Source of the DNA: an uncultured Gellertiella sp. | Lineage (GTDB): Bacteria; Pseudomonadota; Alphaproteobacteria; Rhizobiales; Rhizobiaceae | Direction: 5' to 3' | Assembly: GCF_963457605.1 (NCBI RefSeq) | Contig: NZ_OY735139.1 | Span: forward strand, 496,001 to 560,000 | DNA: 64,000 bases | The notes under the pieces: generated by a model | Told to the model about the DNA's origin: nothing | Databases searched by the model: none | What the model saw: the letters and a program-made list of their open reading frames with translations, nothing else | Made by a program: the position numbers and the translations under genes | Shown: positions 43,873 through 52,920 of the stretch, one piece after another | Numbering within the stretch: the first letter of the stretch is position 1 | Layout of the letters: every line of letters starts with the position of its first letter

Positions 43873-44862
43873 CTAATCGTCGTGGCCATGCTCATGCCCA
43901 TTGCCTCCATGATGGCCATCACCATGTCCCGTGCCGCCATCCTTTCCGTCTTCACCGTCACCACCCTTGCCGCCATTTTCGCCCGTGCGGTTATCGCCTT
44001 CATGGCCCTCCTTGCCAGATCCTACCTCATGACCGGAATCGCTGTGGTCGGAATGGTCGGCATCGCCATGGCCGGCATGGCCGCCCTCCTGCCCATCGGC
44101 ATGGGAATTGCCGGAAGCAGAATCGCTGGCCCCGGCACCGGTGCCCGCCGCGCCCGCCGGACCGGGTGCCGCCGCGCCGGACCCGTCGGCAGCCGGACCA
44201 TTGCTCACGCCTGACGTCGTCTCGTTCGACACGGCCGGCGTGGTCGCTGCCGCCGGAACCATGGCGGCAAAGGGTGCCACCTTGCTGATCGTTTCGAATT
44301 GGGTGTTGACACCGGACAGTTCCATGGCAGTGGCCGGGTTATTGTCGACGGCGGCCTGCTGGCCGGCACGCACCCCGGTGCGCTCGCCGCTCCGTGCATC
44401 CGTCACCTCGACCCTGCCCCTTTCCACCCCTACGCTGGCACCGGAACCGTTGACGGACACGCTGAAGCGCGTTCCCTTGACCACGGCGGCAAGATAGGGC
44501 GTCTGGACGGCCAGATGCGGCTTTACCTGCGGATCGATATCCAGCATCAGCGTGCCGGTCTGCTGGGCGAAATCCGTATGGATCGCCATGCCCGCCTTTT
44601 CGAAAATCCCTGCCAGCGTTCCCGGCTGGAATGTCACCTGGTCCCGGGCCCTTTGCAGCACGACGCGACCGCGCGGGCCGGTGCTGATCCAGCTTTCGTT
44701 GGGCAGGCTCATGCCCTGCTTCAAGACCTGCCAGGTCCTGTTGTCTGTTGTGTAGCGGGAGGGCTGGCTCACCTTCTGAACCACCCAGTCGGCTGCAAAA
44801 CCGTGCGTGGCCTGACATAATGTCAGGATGGAAAGCACACGGGCATAGGAGATCATCTTCAT
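43873..44862 (-). CDS. Secreted FecR-domain protein with a His/Asp/Gly-rich tail
   Basis: 329 residues: signal peptide (MKMISYARVLSILTLCQATHGFA), FecR domain (about 40-170; VSQPSRYTTDNRTWQVLKQG, LAVQTPYLAAVVKGTRFSV), then a Pro/Ala/Thr linker and a C-terminal tail from about 255 built of His, Asp, Gly and Glu (GGHAGHGDADHSDHSDSGH; HGDGHHGGNGHEHGHDD). The tail looks metal-binding. First gene of the operon with the CHASE2 protein, suggesting that it feeds a periplasmic signal to CHASE2. An upstream AT-rich stretch may hold the promoter. Confidence 0.85.
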   Translation of the reverse strand: MKMISYARVLSILTLCQATHGFAADWVVQKVSQPSRYTTDNRTWQVLKQGMSLPNESWISTGPRGRVVLQRARDQVTFQPGTLAGIFEKAGMAIHTDFAQQTGTLMLDIDPQVKPHLAVQTPYLAAVVKGTRFSVSVNGSGASVGVERGRVEVTDARSGERTGVRAGQQAAVDNNPATAMELSGVNTQFETISKVAPFAAMVPAAATTPAVSNETTSGVSNGPAADGSGAAAPGPAGAAGTGAGASDSASGNSHADGQEGGHAGHGDADHSDHSDSGHEVGSGKEGHEGDNRTGENGGKGGDGEDGKDGGTGHGDGHHGGNGHEHGHDD

Positions 44863-45310
44863 GCTGCACCTGTTTGAATCGATGCATCACAGAAAAGTGT
44901 ATTATAATGAAATGAAGGTTAATATGGTCGCTTTTAAGAATAGCCTGACTATATTCGCCAAAACAGGGTTAACACAGGATTGCCGATTTCCGGCTTTCCC
45001 GGCACTCCCGGCGGTGACCCCGCCAGATCGCCAACCCGATGCAGGCAACAGGCCGCATAAAATTGCGCCCCCGATGAGGGGCGCAAGCTATCTCCTGGAT
45101 CGTCCGGCGATGAACAGGGAAAGGCTGGAACCTCCAGCCGCGATGCACCGTCTCCTCACGCCGCATCACCCTGTTCACAGCCTGAACACGGAAGGGAGGA
45201 GGTTAGTTCCAATGTCGGCTGGATTTCCGCCTGACTGACGCGCGCGCGGAACCAACCGGCGCGTCACGGGTTTGCCTCGCAGCGGCGCAACCGCTTGCTG
45301 GAGGTTTCCC
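44863..45310. other. Intergenic stretch with no gene recognised
   Basis: About 450 bp. The first 90 bp are AT-rich (promoter of the FecR operon). The rest has no coding pattern I can support and ends in the strong ribosome site GGAGGT of the next small frame. Confidence 0.5.
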
Positions 45311-45568
45311 ATGCTCACATCCAGGGACCCGATGCTGGATCTCGATCCGGATGAACCGGTGGATCTGTCTGACCGGGAATTTGCCGAACGTGCCCTGAGG
45401 GAGGCGCGGCGCGATCATGTCGCGCGCCGGGTGCTGATCATGTAGCTTGCCGGTCTTGCCCTGACATTGATCGCATGGGCCGGAAGCTCCTGGTGGGAAG
45501 AATCCCGCGAGACGGAGCCTCGATCCACGCCGGCACCATCCATAAAAGCGGAACCTGCCATTCCCTGA
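45311..45568 (+). pseudogene. Small single-helix membrane protein interrupted by an in-frame TAG
   Basis: A strong site GGAGGT lies 8 nt before ATG 45311. The frame encodes an acidic then basic segment (LDLDPDEPVDLSDREFAERA; ALREARRDHVARRVLIM), meets TAG at 45443-45445, then continues in frame with LAGLALTLIAWAGSSWWEE and a polar tail to TGA 45566-45568. The stop falls inside what would be one membrane helix (VLIM/LAGLALTLIAWA). That the two halves form one helix suggests a nonsense mutation or readthrough rather than chance. No family recognised. Translation of the 44-residue part alone is also possible. Confidence 0.5.
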
Positions 45569-45593
45569 AAGACCCTGGCATCCCGGCCGACCC

Positions 45594-45950
45594 TCATTGC
45601 TGGAACAGACGGATACTGACGCGCCCCTTGCCGGCGATGTCTTCGGCGATATCGGCAATGGTCTGCACGCAGTTATAGTCGGGGATAAGCCCTTCGATGA
45701 TGACATAGGACCCGAGAATGCGCAGCGTGACGCGGGACATGTCCGCATCGCATCCCATGGCAAGGGCTGCCTGTATCGACGACAGCAGACCTGCCGTCGT
45801 CGATCCGTCCGCAGAATGGCTATGCGAATGAGCCTCGGGAAGAATGAGTACCACGGCGTCCTCCATGAATGAACTGGAGGCAAACGCCTGAGGGGCCCGA
45901 ACGTTCCGGTTTTTCGCAAACCAGCGAATTCCGCCTGCGGCCAGCGTCAC
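45594..45950 (-). CDS. Small BON-like protein coupled to the hybrid histidine kinase
   Basis: 118 residues from a GTG that overlaps the kinase stop (GTGA), or 90 residues from ATG 45866. The C-terminal 60 residues (RVTLRILGSYVIIEGLIPDYN) resemble a BON-like alpha/beta module; a short His/Ser run (EAHSHSHS) precedes it. Coupling to the kinase suggests a shared pathway; a DNA- or membrane-associated role is not shown. Which start is used is uncertain. Confidence 0.6.
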   Translation of the reverse strand: MTLAAGGIRWFAKNRNVRAPQAFASSSFMEDAVVLILPEAHSHSHSADGSTTAGLLSSIQAALAMGCDADMSRVTLRILGSYVIIEGLIPDYNCVQTIADIAEDIAGKGRVSIRLFQQ

Positions 45951-48900
45951 CGTGCGGCGACAAGTGCGGTGACGAGTGCTTCGGCAATATCCTGGCTATC
46001 AAAGGGTTTTTGCAGCAGTACCGGGGGGCGAAGGCCGGGCACGTCGGGCAGCAGGTCGTTGCCGGTGGCAAAGATCACGCCGATGCCGGGCGACCTGCCG
46101 CGAAGGGTACGGGCGAGTTCGGTGCCTGACATCTGCGGCAGGCCCATATCGGTGAGCAATATATCGAAGTCCCCGGTTTCGAACAGCTTCAGGGCGTCCT
46201 CCGCCGATGCGGCCCCGGCCGGCCGATGGCCGAGATCCTCGAGAATATCGAGCGTGTTGAGGCGGATCAGGAAATCATCCTCGACCACGAGTATGCGCAG
46301 CGCTGTGGCCTCTGCTGCCTCCGCCATTGCCACGTCCTCTGCCGCTGGCCCGCGGGCCGCAAGCCTGTCCGGCAGGGTGGCCTGGCGTTCCGTTTCTGCC
46401 GGTTCCCGGCGCGGGCGACCGGAGAGCACCTGCCTGATGCGGCGCGCCAGCGCTTCGCGGCTGTAGGGCTTCGACAGAAGTTCGACGCCCGCATCGAGCC
46501 TGCCATCATGGACAATCGAATTTTCCGTATAGCCTGAGGTGAAGAGCACGGCCAGGTCCGGCAGCCGTTGCCGGGCCCGCCGGGCAAGATCGGCGCTGCG
46601 CAAGGGTCCCGGCATCACCACATCGGTAAACAGCAGGTCGACCGGCGCGCCGCTCTCGACCACCTCAAGAGCGCTTGCCGCATCGCCGGCGGCCAGCACG
46701 CGATAGCCAAGCTCGGACAGCATCTCGACCACCGTGGCGCGGACTTCATCGTCGTCTTCGGCGATCAGAATGGTTTCCGTGCCGCCCGATATCGGGCCGG
46801 GACCGGCTTCGGCCAGCCGGTCCTCCTCCGCCTTGGAGCGGGGCAGATAGATGCGGATGGTGGTGCCCTCCCCCGGCAGGCTGTCGATCCTGACATGACC
46901 GCCGGACTGCTTGACGAAACCATAGACCATCGACAGGCCCAACCCGCTGCCCTTGCCCACCGGCTTGGTGGAAAAGAACGGCTCGAAGGCCCGGGCCAGG
47001 GTTTCCGGAGGCATGCCGACGCCGGTGTCCGAAACGGCGAGCATGACATAGTGTCCCGCCGCGAGATCCATCTCCGGCCCGGCCTCTGCCGCCTCGACCT
47101 CGATATTGGCGAGTTCGATGGTCAGCTTGCCGATGCCGCTCATCGCGTCGCGGGCATTGAGCGCCAGGTTGAGCAGGGCGTTTTCGATCTGCGAGGGATC
47201 TATCAGCGTAGTCCACAGATCCGCAGCCCTGACCACGTGGATCTCGATGGCTTCGCCAATCGTGCGGTGCAGCATCTCCTCCAGCGTGTCGATGAAGCGC
47301 GCGATATTGATGACTTTCGGTTCCAGCGCCTGGCGGCGACCGAAGGCCAGAAGCTGGTTTGAAAGATTGGCCCCGCGCCTGACCCCGGCCAGCGCCCGCT
47401 GCAGATGGTTTTCCGCCCTGGCATTGCCTGCCACCTCAGGGGTGAGGGATTGCAGGCTGCCGGAAATCACCTGGAGCAGATTGTTGAAATCATGGGCGAC
47501 CCCACCGGTCAGCTGACCGATGGCTTCCATCTTCTGGGCATGCCGCAACTGTTCCCCGGCCCGGAACAACTGGTTCTTTTGCTCGCGTTCCGCCGTCACG
47601 TCGCGACCATAGGCAAACAACAGCCTGCCTTCGGTGGTGATGCGCCAGTCGATCCATCGCTCCGAGCCATCCTTGTGCCGGAAGCAGAGTTGCCGGTCGA
47701 TGAAGAACGGAATTCTGTCGGCCCGGATATCATGGATGGCCAGTTTGACCTCGTCCGCGACAAAGGCAAAGTGGTGCAGGTCTTCGCCCAGCGATTCCCG
47801 CGGGCTGTAGCCGAGCGCGGTCGTCCAGGCGGGATTGACAGAGCGGATATCCCCCTCCTCATTCAGCACCACCAGCAAATCGCGGGCATTGCGCCAGATG
47901 CGGTCGAGTTCCGCCGTGCGCTCCATCACCTGCTGTTCAAGCTCTCCGGCAAGCTGGCGAAGCGCCTGCTCCGCCCGGCGGCGCTCGGAGGCAACCCGGG
48001 TCCGTTCCGCCACATCGCGGATGAAGCTGATTTCCTCCGGCAGCCAATGCCGCGCTCCGGCATTGTTGAGATAGAGCACGGCCACCGGAACGCCGCGCTC
48101 GGTGATCGGAATATTGATGAAGGCGGTGGCGCTGATGACCTTTAGTGCTGCCGCATGGCTGACCGTGCGGGGATCGGCGTCTGCATCCGCCACCACCACG
48201 GTTTCGCCGCGCTTGAGATTGTCGACATAGCTGCCGAAATCGCGCAGATGCAGGGTTCCGGCGAGGCTTTCGACCTCCGGCGCATTCCAGTCCCGTTCAA
48301 TCAGCAGGGTTTCCCGGAGCGTGTCGATCCTGCCATAGCCCGCACGGCTGACATGCATGACAGCTGCCAGCATGCGGGCCGCCGCAAAGGCGATGTCACC
48401 GGGGTCGGCACTGTTGCGAAACTGGTCGGTCAACTCGATCAGCGCGACGCGGCGACGCTCCCCGGCGCGCAATTGCTGCTCGGCCCGCACCTTGTCCGTG
48501 GTTTCCACGACGATGGCGATGACCCCGGCGGGACGTCCCGCCTCGTCCATCAGCGGGGAATAATCGAGATCCATCCACACCTGTTCGGGCTCGCCCGCAT
48601 GGCGTCTGAGCGTCAGTTCCTGGTCGCGATAGGCCAATGTCCGGCCGGCAAGACAGGTCTTCATCACATGATCGTTGAATTCGGCGACCTCGGGCCAGCC
48701 TTCGCGCACCTTGCTGCCGAACAGGGCCGGATGCCGTCCCCCGGCGACGACAGCATAGGCATCATTGTAGATCATGATCCCGTCGTCACCCCAGAGCGTC
48801 ACCATCGGGACCGGCGAGTGCAGGATGAGATTGCAGGTGGCCTTCATCGCCTGCGACCACTGTTCGAGCGGTCCGAGCGGGGTTTTGGACCAGTCGAAAC

Positions 48901-48988
48901 CGGCAATGATGGCGGCGGTTTCCCCGCCCCCTGACAAGAATGCACGGCTCGAAACCGGGTCTTCGCTGCCGGCCAGACTGCTTGTCAT
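45947..48988 (-). CDS. Hybrid sensor histidine kinase with two receiver domains
   Basis: About 1013 residues: PAS (30-150), GAF-like (170-310), coiled coil, PAS (350-470), HisKA with VAHDFNNLLQ (phosphoacceptor His near 515), HATPase_c with NALLNLALNARDAMSG and DTGVGMPPETL, then receiver 1 (LIAEDDDEVRATV; acceptor in FTDVVMPG) and receiver 2 (VVEDDFLIRLN; acceptor in LLTDMGLPQMSG). No membrane helices are visible, so it is cytoplasmic. Start at 48988 chosen because the family N-terminus begins there; the ATG at 49006 lies 6 codons earlier. It is followed, overlapping, by a small BON-like gene. Confidence 0.9.
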   Translation of the reverse strand: MTSSLAGSEDPVSSRAFLSGGGETAAIIAGFDWSKTPLGPLEQWSQAMKATCNLILHSPVPMVTLWGDDGIMIYNDAYAVVAGGRHPALFGSKVREGWPEVAEFNDHVMKTCLAGRTLAYRDQELTLRRHAGEPEQVWMDLDYSPLMDEAGRPAGVIAIVVETTDKVRAEQQLRAGERRRVALIELTDQFRNSADPGDIAFAAARMLAAVMHVSRAGYGRIDTLRETLLIERDWNAPEVESLAGTLHLRDFGSYVDNLKRGETVVVADADADPRTVSHAAALKVISATAFINIPITERGVPVAVLYLNNAGARHWLPEEISFIRDVAERTRVASERRRAEQALRQLAGELEQQVMERTAELDRIWRNARDLLVVLNEEGDIRSVNPAWTTALGYSPRESLGEDLHHFAFVADEVKLAIHDIRADRIPFFIDRQLCFRHKDGSERWIDWRITTEGRLLFAYGRDVTAEREQKNQLFRAGEQLRHAQKMEAIGQLTGGVAHDFNNLLQVISGSLQSLTPEVAGNARAENHLQRALAGVRRGANLSNQLLAFGRRQALEPKVINIARFIDTLEEMLHRTIGEAIEIHVVRAADLWTTLIDPSQIENALLNLALNARDAMSGIGKLTIELANIEVEAAEAGPEMDLAAGHYVMLAVSDTGVGMPPETLARAFEPFFSTKPVGKGSGLGLSMVYGFVKQSGGHVRIDSLPGEGTTIRIYLPRSKAEEDRLAEAGPGPISGGTETILIAEDDDEVRATVVEMLSELGYRVLAAGDAASALEVVESGAPVDLLFTDVVMPGPLRSADLARRARQRLPDLAVLFTSGYTENSIVHDGRLDAGVELLSKPYSREALARRIRQVLSGRPRREPAETERQATLPDRLAARGPAAEDVAMAEAAEATALRILVVEDDFLIRLNTLDILEDLGHRPAGAASAEDALKLFETGDFDILLTDMGLPQMSGTELARTLRGRSPGIGVIFATGNDLLPDVPGLRPPVLLQKPFDSQDIAEALVTALVAAR

Positions 48989-49100
48989 AGGTCCACGTCC
49001 CCTCACCCGTTCAACCTGCTGTCCGGGATTTTCGCTACTCCACTTAGGGCAGCCACGGGGTTCCTCAAGGTGGGCGACCGGTTACTGTCGTCGATCTCTT

Positions 49101-50672
49101 TCAGTAGAGCGGAAAAGACATGGTAAACACCGTGCCCTGCCGGTTCTCGAAACCACAGGTTCCGCCCAGCTGCGCGACGAAACCGGCAATCAGCTTGCTG
49201 CCCATGCCCTTGGCCGCGACATCGGCGTCGAAGCCGGGTCCATCGTCGGAAATCGTCAGGCAGGCCCTCTCGCCGTCGCCCGCCAGTTCCACATTCAGTT
49301 TTCCGCCCTGCCGGTCGGCAAAGGCATATTTGAACGCGTTGGATACCACTTCATTGACGATCAGCCCGATCGGCAAGGCCTGATCCCGGTCGACCATCAG
49401 GCTGTCGAACTTCGATGTGATCACCACATCCCGGTTATAGGCCTTGGCGATTTCGGCAATCACCCGCGCGAGATAGGGGGCAACCTCGACCCGGTCGAAC
49501 TGATCGGACTGGTAGATCTGTTCGTGAACCGCAATCATCGCCGAAATGCGGTGCACCATTTCCCGGCGGACCTGATCGGGCACCGGCTGCAGCCGGATCA
49601 GCGCCGAGACGGCCTGCAGATTGTTCTTTACCCGGTGATGGATTTCGCGAAACAGGAAATTGTTGCGTTCCAGCGCATGTTCAAGCGCGCGATTGCGCCC
49701 CATATAGGCCCTGAGCAGGGCGACGATGGCCAGACCTTCGAGCAAGAGCAGCGTCACCATCGGCAGGCCCAGGGCCACTTCGGATTTCAGTGCGCTCCAG
49801 AACAGGTCGAGCATTTCGCCGTTTTCGATGCCGGTCACCGCAATCAGCGGCCATTTGTCCACCCGCCAGAAGCCGACCACCCGTGACAGGCCATCCACCG
49901 GCGATTTTTCACTGTGGTAAAATCCGCTTTGTTGCCATTTCAGCGGCGGCTGGAAAATCGGTGTCTGGCCAAGGCTGATGGATTTCACCACCGCCGGATA
50001 GCGTGCCACCAGCCAGCCATCCGAGCCGATAACACCAATGGAGGACAGGGCACCCAGCCCCAGCGAGTTCCAGAAATCGGCAAGCCTGCCCACCGGGATG
50101 GCAATCGTCGCCACGCCACCGAATTTGCCGGCCTGACTGATCCTCCGGGCGACGATGAAGACCTGCTCCTTGCTCACCCGTTCCTCCAGCTGTCGCGAAA
50201 CCACCGTCTGGTCGGCCTCCCGCACCGCCCGGAAATAGTCCCGGTCGGCAACATTGACCACCGGCGCATTGGGCACGCTCGACAGCCGCAACCGGCCGGT
50301 ATCATCATAGACCGAATACTGAAAACCGGCGGGCAGAGCGCCGACAGCCTGGGCGATATCGCTGATCGCCGATTGCGAGGACTGGATCGGCGTCGTGGCA
50401 AAGACCGAATCCATGCGCCGCAAGGCCTGGTCGCTGGCTTCGATCATCCATTGCATATTGGCCGCAACCACATGTGCCGATGCCACGGCGCGCGCCTCGG
50501 CGGAACTGCTCGCCGCCCGGTAATTCTGCCAGATCATCAGCGCCGTCAGCCCCATGACGGCGAGGAAAAACACCATGCCCATGGCAAGCGCCAGGCTGCG
50601 TCCGCCCAGTCTCTCCCGCCACCCCTTTGAACCCGATACACTCACGCCCGTTTCCCCTCCACGCCGCTCCAT
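49101..50672 (-). CDS. HisKA_2-family membrane sensor histidine kinase
   Basis: 523 residues. Membrane helices near 28-50 and 290-312 flank a periplasmic Cache-like domain (SSVPNAPVVNVADRDYFRAV is typical). The cytoplasmic kinase has the HisKA_2 box FREIHHRVKNNLQAVSALI (phosphoacceptor His) and an HATPase with NEVVSNAFKYAF and DDGPGFD. Such kinases in alphaproteobacteria commonly feed general stress response or related pathways (known for the family, not shown here). Lies immediately upstream of the hybrid kinase on the same strand. Confidence 0.9.
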   Translation of the reverse strand: MERRGGETGVSVSGSKGWRERLGGRSLALAMGMVFFLAVMGLTALMIWQNYRAASSSAEARAVASAHVVAANMQWMIEASDQALRRMDSVFATTPIQSSQSAISDIAQAVGALPAGFQYSVYDDTGRLRLSSVPNAPVVNVADRDYFRAVREADQTVVSRQLEERVSKEQVFIVARRISQAGKFGGVATIAIPVGRLADFWNSLGLGALSSIGVIGSDGWLVARYPAVVKSISLGQTPIFQPPLKWQQSGFYHSEKSPVDGLSRVVGFWRVDKWPLIAVTGIENGEMLDLFWSALKSEVALGLPMVTLLLLEGLAIVALLRAYMGRNRALEHALERNNFLFREIHHRVKNNLQAVSALIRLQPVPDQVRREMVHRISAMIAVHEQIYQSDQFDRVEVAPYLARVIAEIAKAYNRDVVITSKFDSLMVDRDQALPIGLIVNEVVSNAFKYAFADRQGGKLNVELAGDGERACLTISDDGPGFDADVAAKGMGSKLIAGFVAQLGGTCGFENRQGTVFTMSFPLY

Positions 50673-51096
50673 GCGATGCGCCGCATCGTTCCAGACTGCT
50701 GGATGCCATCAGCGGATGACGCATCCGCTTTCACGCGCGAACCCCGAGGAGGCAATCACCGTTCAAAAAAAACGACCGACGATCCGCATTCTGTCTTGCT
50801 GTACACAGTCGTGCCCCAATCGGGATAAACACGCCGGATCGTTGTATTGCCGGACCAACTTGTATCAAAAAACACCAGCGATGACAGAAAAATAATCACT
50901 TGCGCCGGAAGAGGCCACCGATCAAGCCCTCTCGGGCCTGGCGCAAACGGCTGTCGATGCCGCCGGACAGAAGAAGGCGGCCTGACACGGAAAAGCCCCC
51001 CGAAGCTTCCAGCTTTCGGGGGGCGTTTCAATGTCTTCGACGTCATTTCAGGTCCGTCTTGCGCCCGCATCAGCGGGCACCTTGATGGTGCAGCAA
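50673..51096. other. Intergenic stretch with terminator
   Basis: About 420 bp. No gene supported; a short open frame on the minus strand (about 50898-50990) and one on the plus strand (50847-51104) have no clear support. It contains the terminator at 50991-51024. Confidence 0.5.
50991..51024 (-). terminator. Terminator of the DUF2171 gene
   Basis: Strong GC-rich hairpin, arms GCCCCCCGAA(A)GC/GC(TT)CGGGGGGC, with TTTT on the minus strand. Confidence 0.85.
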
Positions 51097-51360
51097 TCAA
51101 TTGACGGCGCGGCCATCCTGCTCTTCCTCGCTACCCATGGCATCCTTGCCGGCAACGCTCAGCGTGACGCGACCGCCATCGACGGAGTGGACGAGATCCA
51201 GCGCGATATAGTGGTGGTGGTGGGCATGGGCCCCGGAACTGTCGGCCCGGGTCAGCTTGATCCGGTTGCCATCCACATGGTCGACCGTGCCGACATGCAA
51301 GCCATCGGAACCAACGACTTCAGCATGCTCCCTGATTTCAGATGCAGTAATCATGACCAA
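51097..51360 (-). CDS. DUF2171 protein
   Basis: 87 residues of the DUF2171 family (EVVGSDGLHVGTVDHVDGNRIKL), a small PRC-barrel-like fold often annotated as stress-related in rhizobia. A run AHAHHHHYIALD interrupts the fold. Own terminator downstream. Confidence 0.85.
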   Translation of the reverse strand: MVMITASEIREHAEVVGSDGLHVGTVDHVDGNRIKLTRADSSGAHAHHHHYIALDLVHSVDGGRVTLSVAGKDAMGSEEEQDGRAVN

Positions 51361-51556
51361 CTCCTGTTCTGCGTTGAGGTCATCGGGAAAACGTCGCAGG
51401 GCGAAAAATGATCCCGAAAAATATCCGCCCTCTGCTGCGATCCTGTTGGGAACGAATATGACATCAGATCGTTCTCCCGCTGATCCCGTGCGAGTGTAAA
51501 TGTCGCCGGATCAATAATTCACACGTATCAGTCAGACAACTGACGGGAGGTTACTT

Positions 51557-51634
51557 ATGGGACGCGGAATTTTGCTTTGGCTTCTGGGTGTTCCGATTCC
51601 GGTTATTATCCTTCTTGCCCTCTTCATGCGATAG
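51557..51634 (+). CDS. 25-residue conserved membrane peptide
   Basis: ATG 51557 with GGGAGG upstream; the product (GRGILLWLLGVPIPVIILLA, then LFMR) is one hydrophobic helix. Tiny proteins with this W-LLG-P-P-I pattern recur in proteobacteria, so I call it a gene. It lies 9 nt before the next membrane-protein gene, likely in one transcript. Confidence 0.7.
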   Translation: MGRGILLWLLGVPIPVIILLALFMR

Positions 51635-51643
51635 GACTGGCCG

Positions 51644-52546
51644 ATGACTCTGACACCAACAAATTACGGCTCCGATCCGACGGTGGAATCTTCATCCTCC
51701 GCCCTCTCCTGGGGGCCGGTCCTTGCGGGTGCGCTTGCGGCCACGGTGCTGACCATCCTGCTGATGCTGACCGGTTCCGCCCTCGGTCTCACCATGGTCT
51801 CGCCCTGGGCCGGACAGGGCAGCACGCTGGTCACCCTCGGTCTGTCCGCGGCCATCTGGCTGGTGATGATCCAGTGGCTTTCGGCAGGTGTCGGCGGCTA
51901 TCTGACCGGCAGGCTGCGCACCAGATGGGTTGGCATCCACACGGACGAGATCTATTTCCGCGACACCGCCCACGGCTTTCTCGCCTGGGCGCTTGCCACG
52001 GTGCTGATGGTCACCGTGGTTGCTTCGGCGGCGACCGGCCTGTTGCAGAAGGGTGCCAATGCCACCGGCATGGCGGTCGGTGAGGCTGCGGCGATGGGCG
52101 TTTCGGCCACGGCCACATCCGGGATGCAGCCGATGGATGACATCACCGACAGGATCATGCGTCCTGCCGATCCGGCGGCGACAGGCACCGCAAATCCGCA
52201 GGATCAATCCCGTGCATCGGCCGAAATTGCCCATATCCTGCTGCACTCCGCTGGTGCGGGCAAGATCAGCGACGAAGACCGGACCTATCTCGACCGGCTC
52301 GTTGCCGCAAGAACCGGTCTGACGCAGGCCGACGCCAGAGCCCGGATCGAGACTGTCCTTAAGCAGGCAGACGACGCAAAGGCCGAGGCCCGGAAGGTCG
52401 CCGACACCGCGCGCAAGGCAACCGCGACCGCCACCTTGCTCGGGGCCCTCTCGCTGTTCATCGGGGCCTTCATTGCCTCCGCTGCCGCAGCCCTCGGCGG
52501 TCGCCAGCGCGACGATGATGAAAGCAGACAGGGTTTGGTGACCTGA
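51644..52546 (+). CDS. Multi-pass membrane protein with a long polar loop (PhnA-like annotation type)
   Basis: 300 residues: four to five hydrophobic segments (WGPVLAGALAATVLTILLML, LGLSAAIWLVMIQWLSAG, FLAWALATVLMVTVVASAAT and a C-terminal LLGALSLFIGAFIASAAA), and between helices a long polar region (about 165-260) with coiled-coil character (ADDAKAEARKVADTARKAT). This type is common in rhizobial stress-gene neighbourhoods, without known activity. Confidence 0.75.
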   Translation: MTLTPTNYGSDPTVESSSSALSWGPVLAGALAATVLTILLMLTGSALGLTMVSPWAGQGSTLVTLGLSAAIWLVMIQWLSAGVGGYLTGRLRTRWVGIHTDEIYFRDTAHGFLAWALATVLMVTVVASAATGLLQKGANATGMAVGEAAAMGVSATATSGMQPMDDITDRIMRPADPAATGTANPQDQSRASAEIAHILLHSAGAGKISDEDRTYLDRLVAARTGLTQADARARIETVLKQADDAKAEARKVADTARKATATATLLGALSLFIGAFIASAAAALGGRQRDDDESRQGLVT

Positions 52547-52642
52547 TCTGTCCACCCCCCGCTGAAACCAGGATGCGGCTCTCCCCGGAGCCGCATCCAA
52601 TGTCTTTTTGGTCATTGGACACCTGTTCCGGAGTAGAAACCC

Positions 52643-52834
52643 ATGACGCGCAGCCTGTCGCAGGAACGGCCGAAATGGCGTCCGCCGGTCTCCCGGCCGA
52701 TCCTCTCCGTCGTGGTGCAGCGGCTGATCGACAGGGGCATCATCGCGGAAGACGAAGCCGAGGCCATGCTGGCCTTGCTGCTCGCCTGTTCCGACCTCCC
52801 CCTCCCGCGCAAATCCCGGGCAAGGCTGAACTGA
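52643..52834 (+). CDS. Small hypothetical protein
   Basis: 63 residues (VVQRLIDRGIIAEDEAEAML), Arg-rich N-terminus, helical. GGAG precedes the ATG. It sits before a clear terminator, which supports its reality. No family recognised. Confidence 0.55.
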   Translation: MTRSLSQERPKWRPPVSRPILSVVVQRLIDRGIIAEDEAEAMLALLLACSDLPLPRKSRARLN

Positions 52835-52868
52835 CCGCCTTGCCCTGCCCGCCCCACACCGTCACGAA

Positions 52869-52895
52869 AAAACGCCCGGCATGACCGGGCGTTTT
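52869..52895. terminator. Bidirectional terminator
   Basis: Arms AAAACGCCCGG/CCGGGCGTTTT with a 5-nt loop between convergent genes. Confidence 0.9.
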
Positions 52896-52920
52896 CGTTG
52901 GCATGAGAGAAAGTCCTTGA

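Noticed and set aside
50898-50990. About 30-residue minus-strand frame (LSGGIDSRLRQAREGLIGGL)
   Set aside because: Too short, no ribosome site, and no known family.
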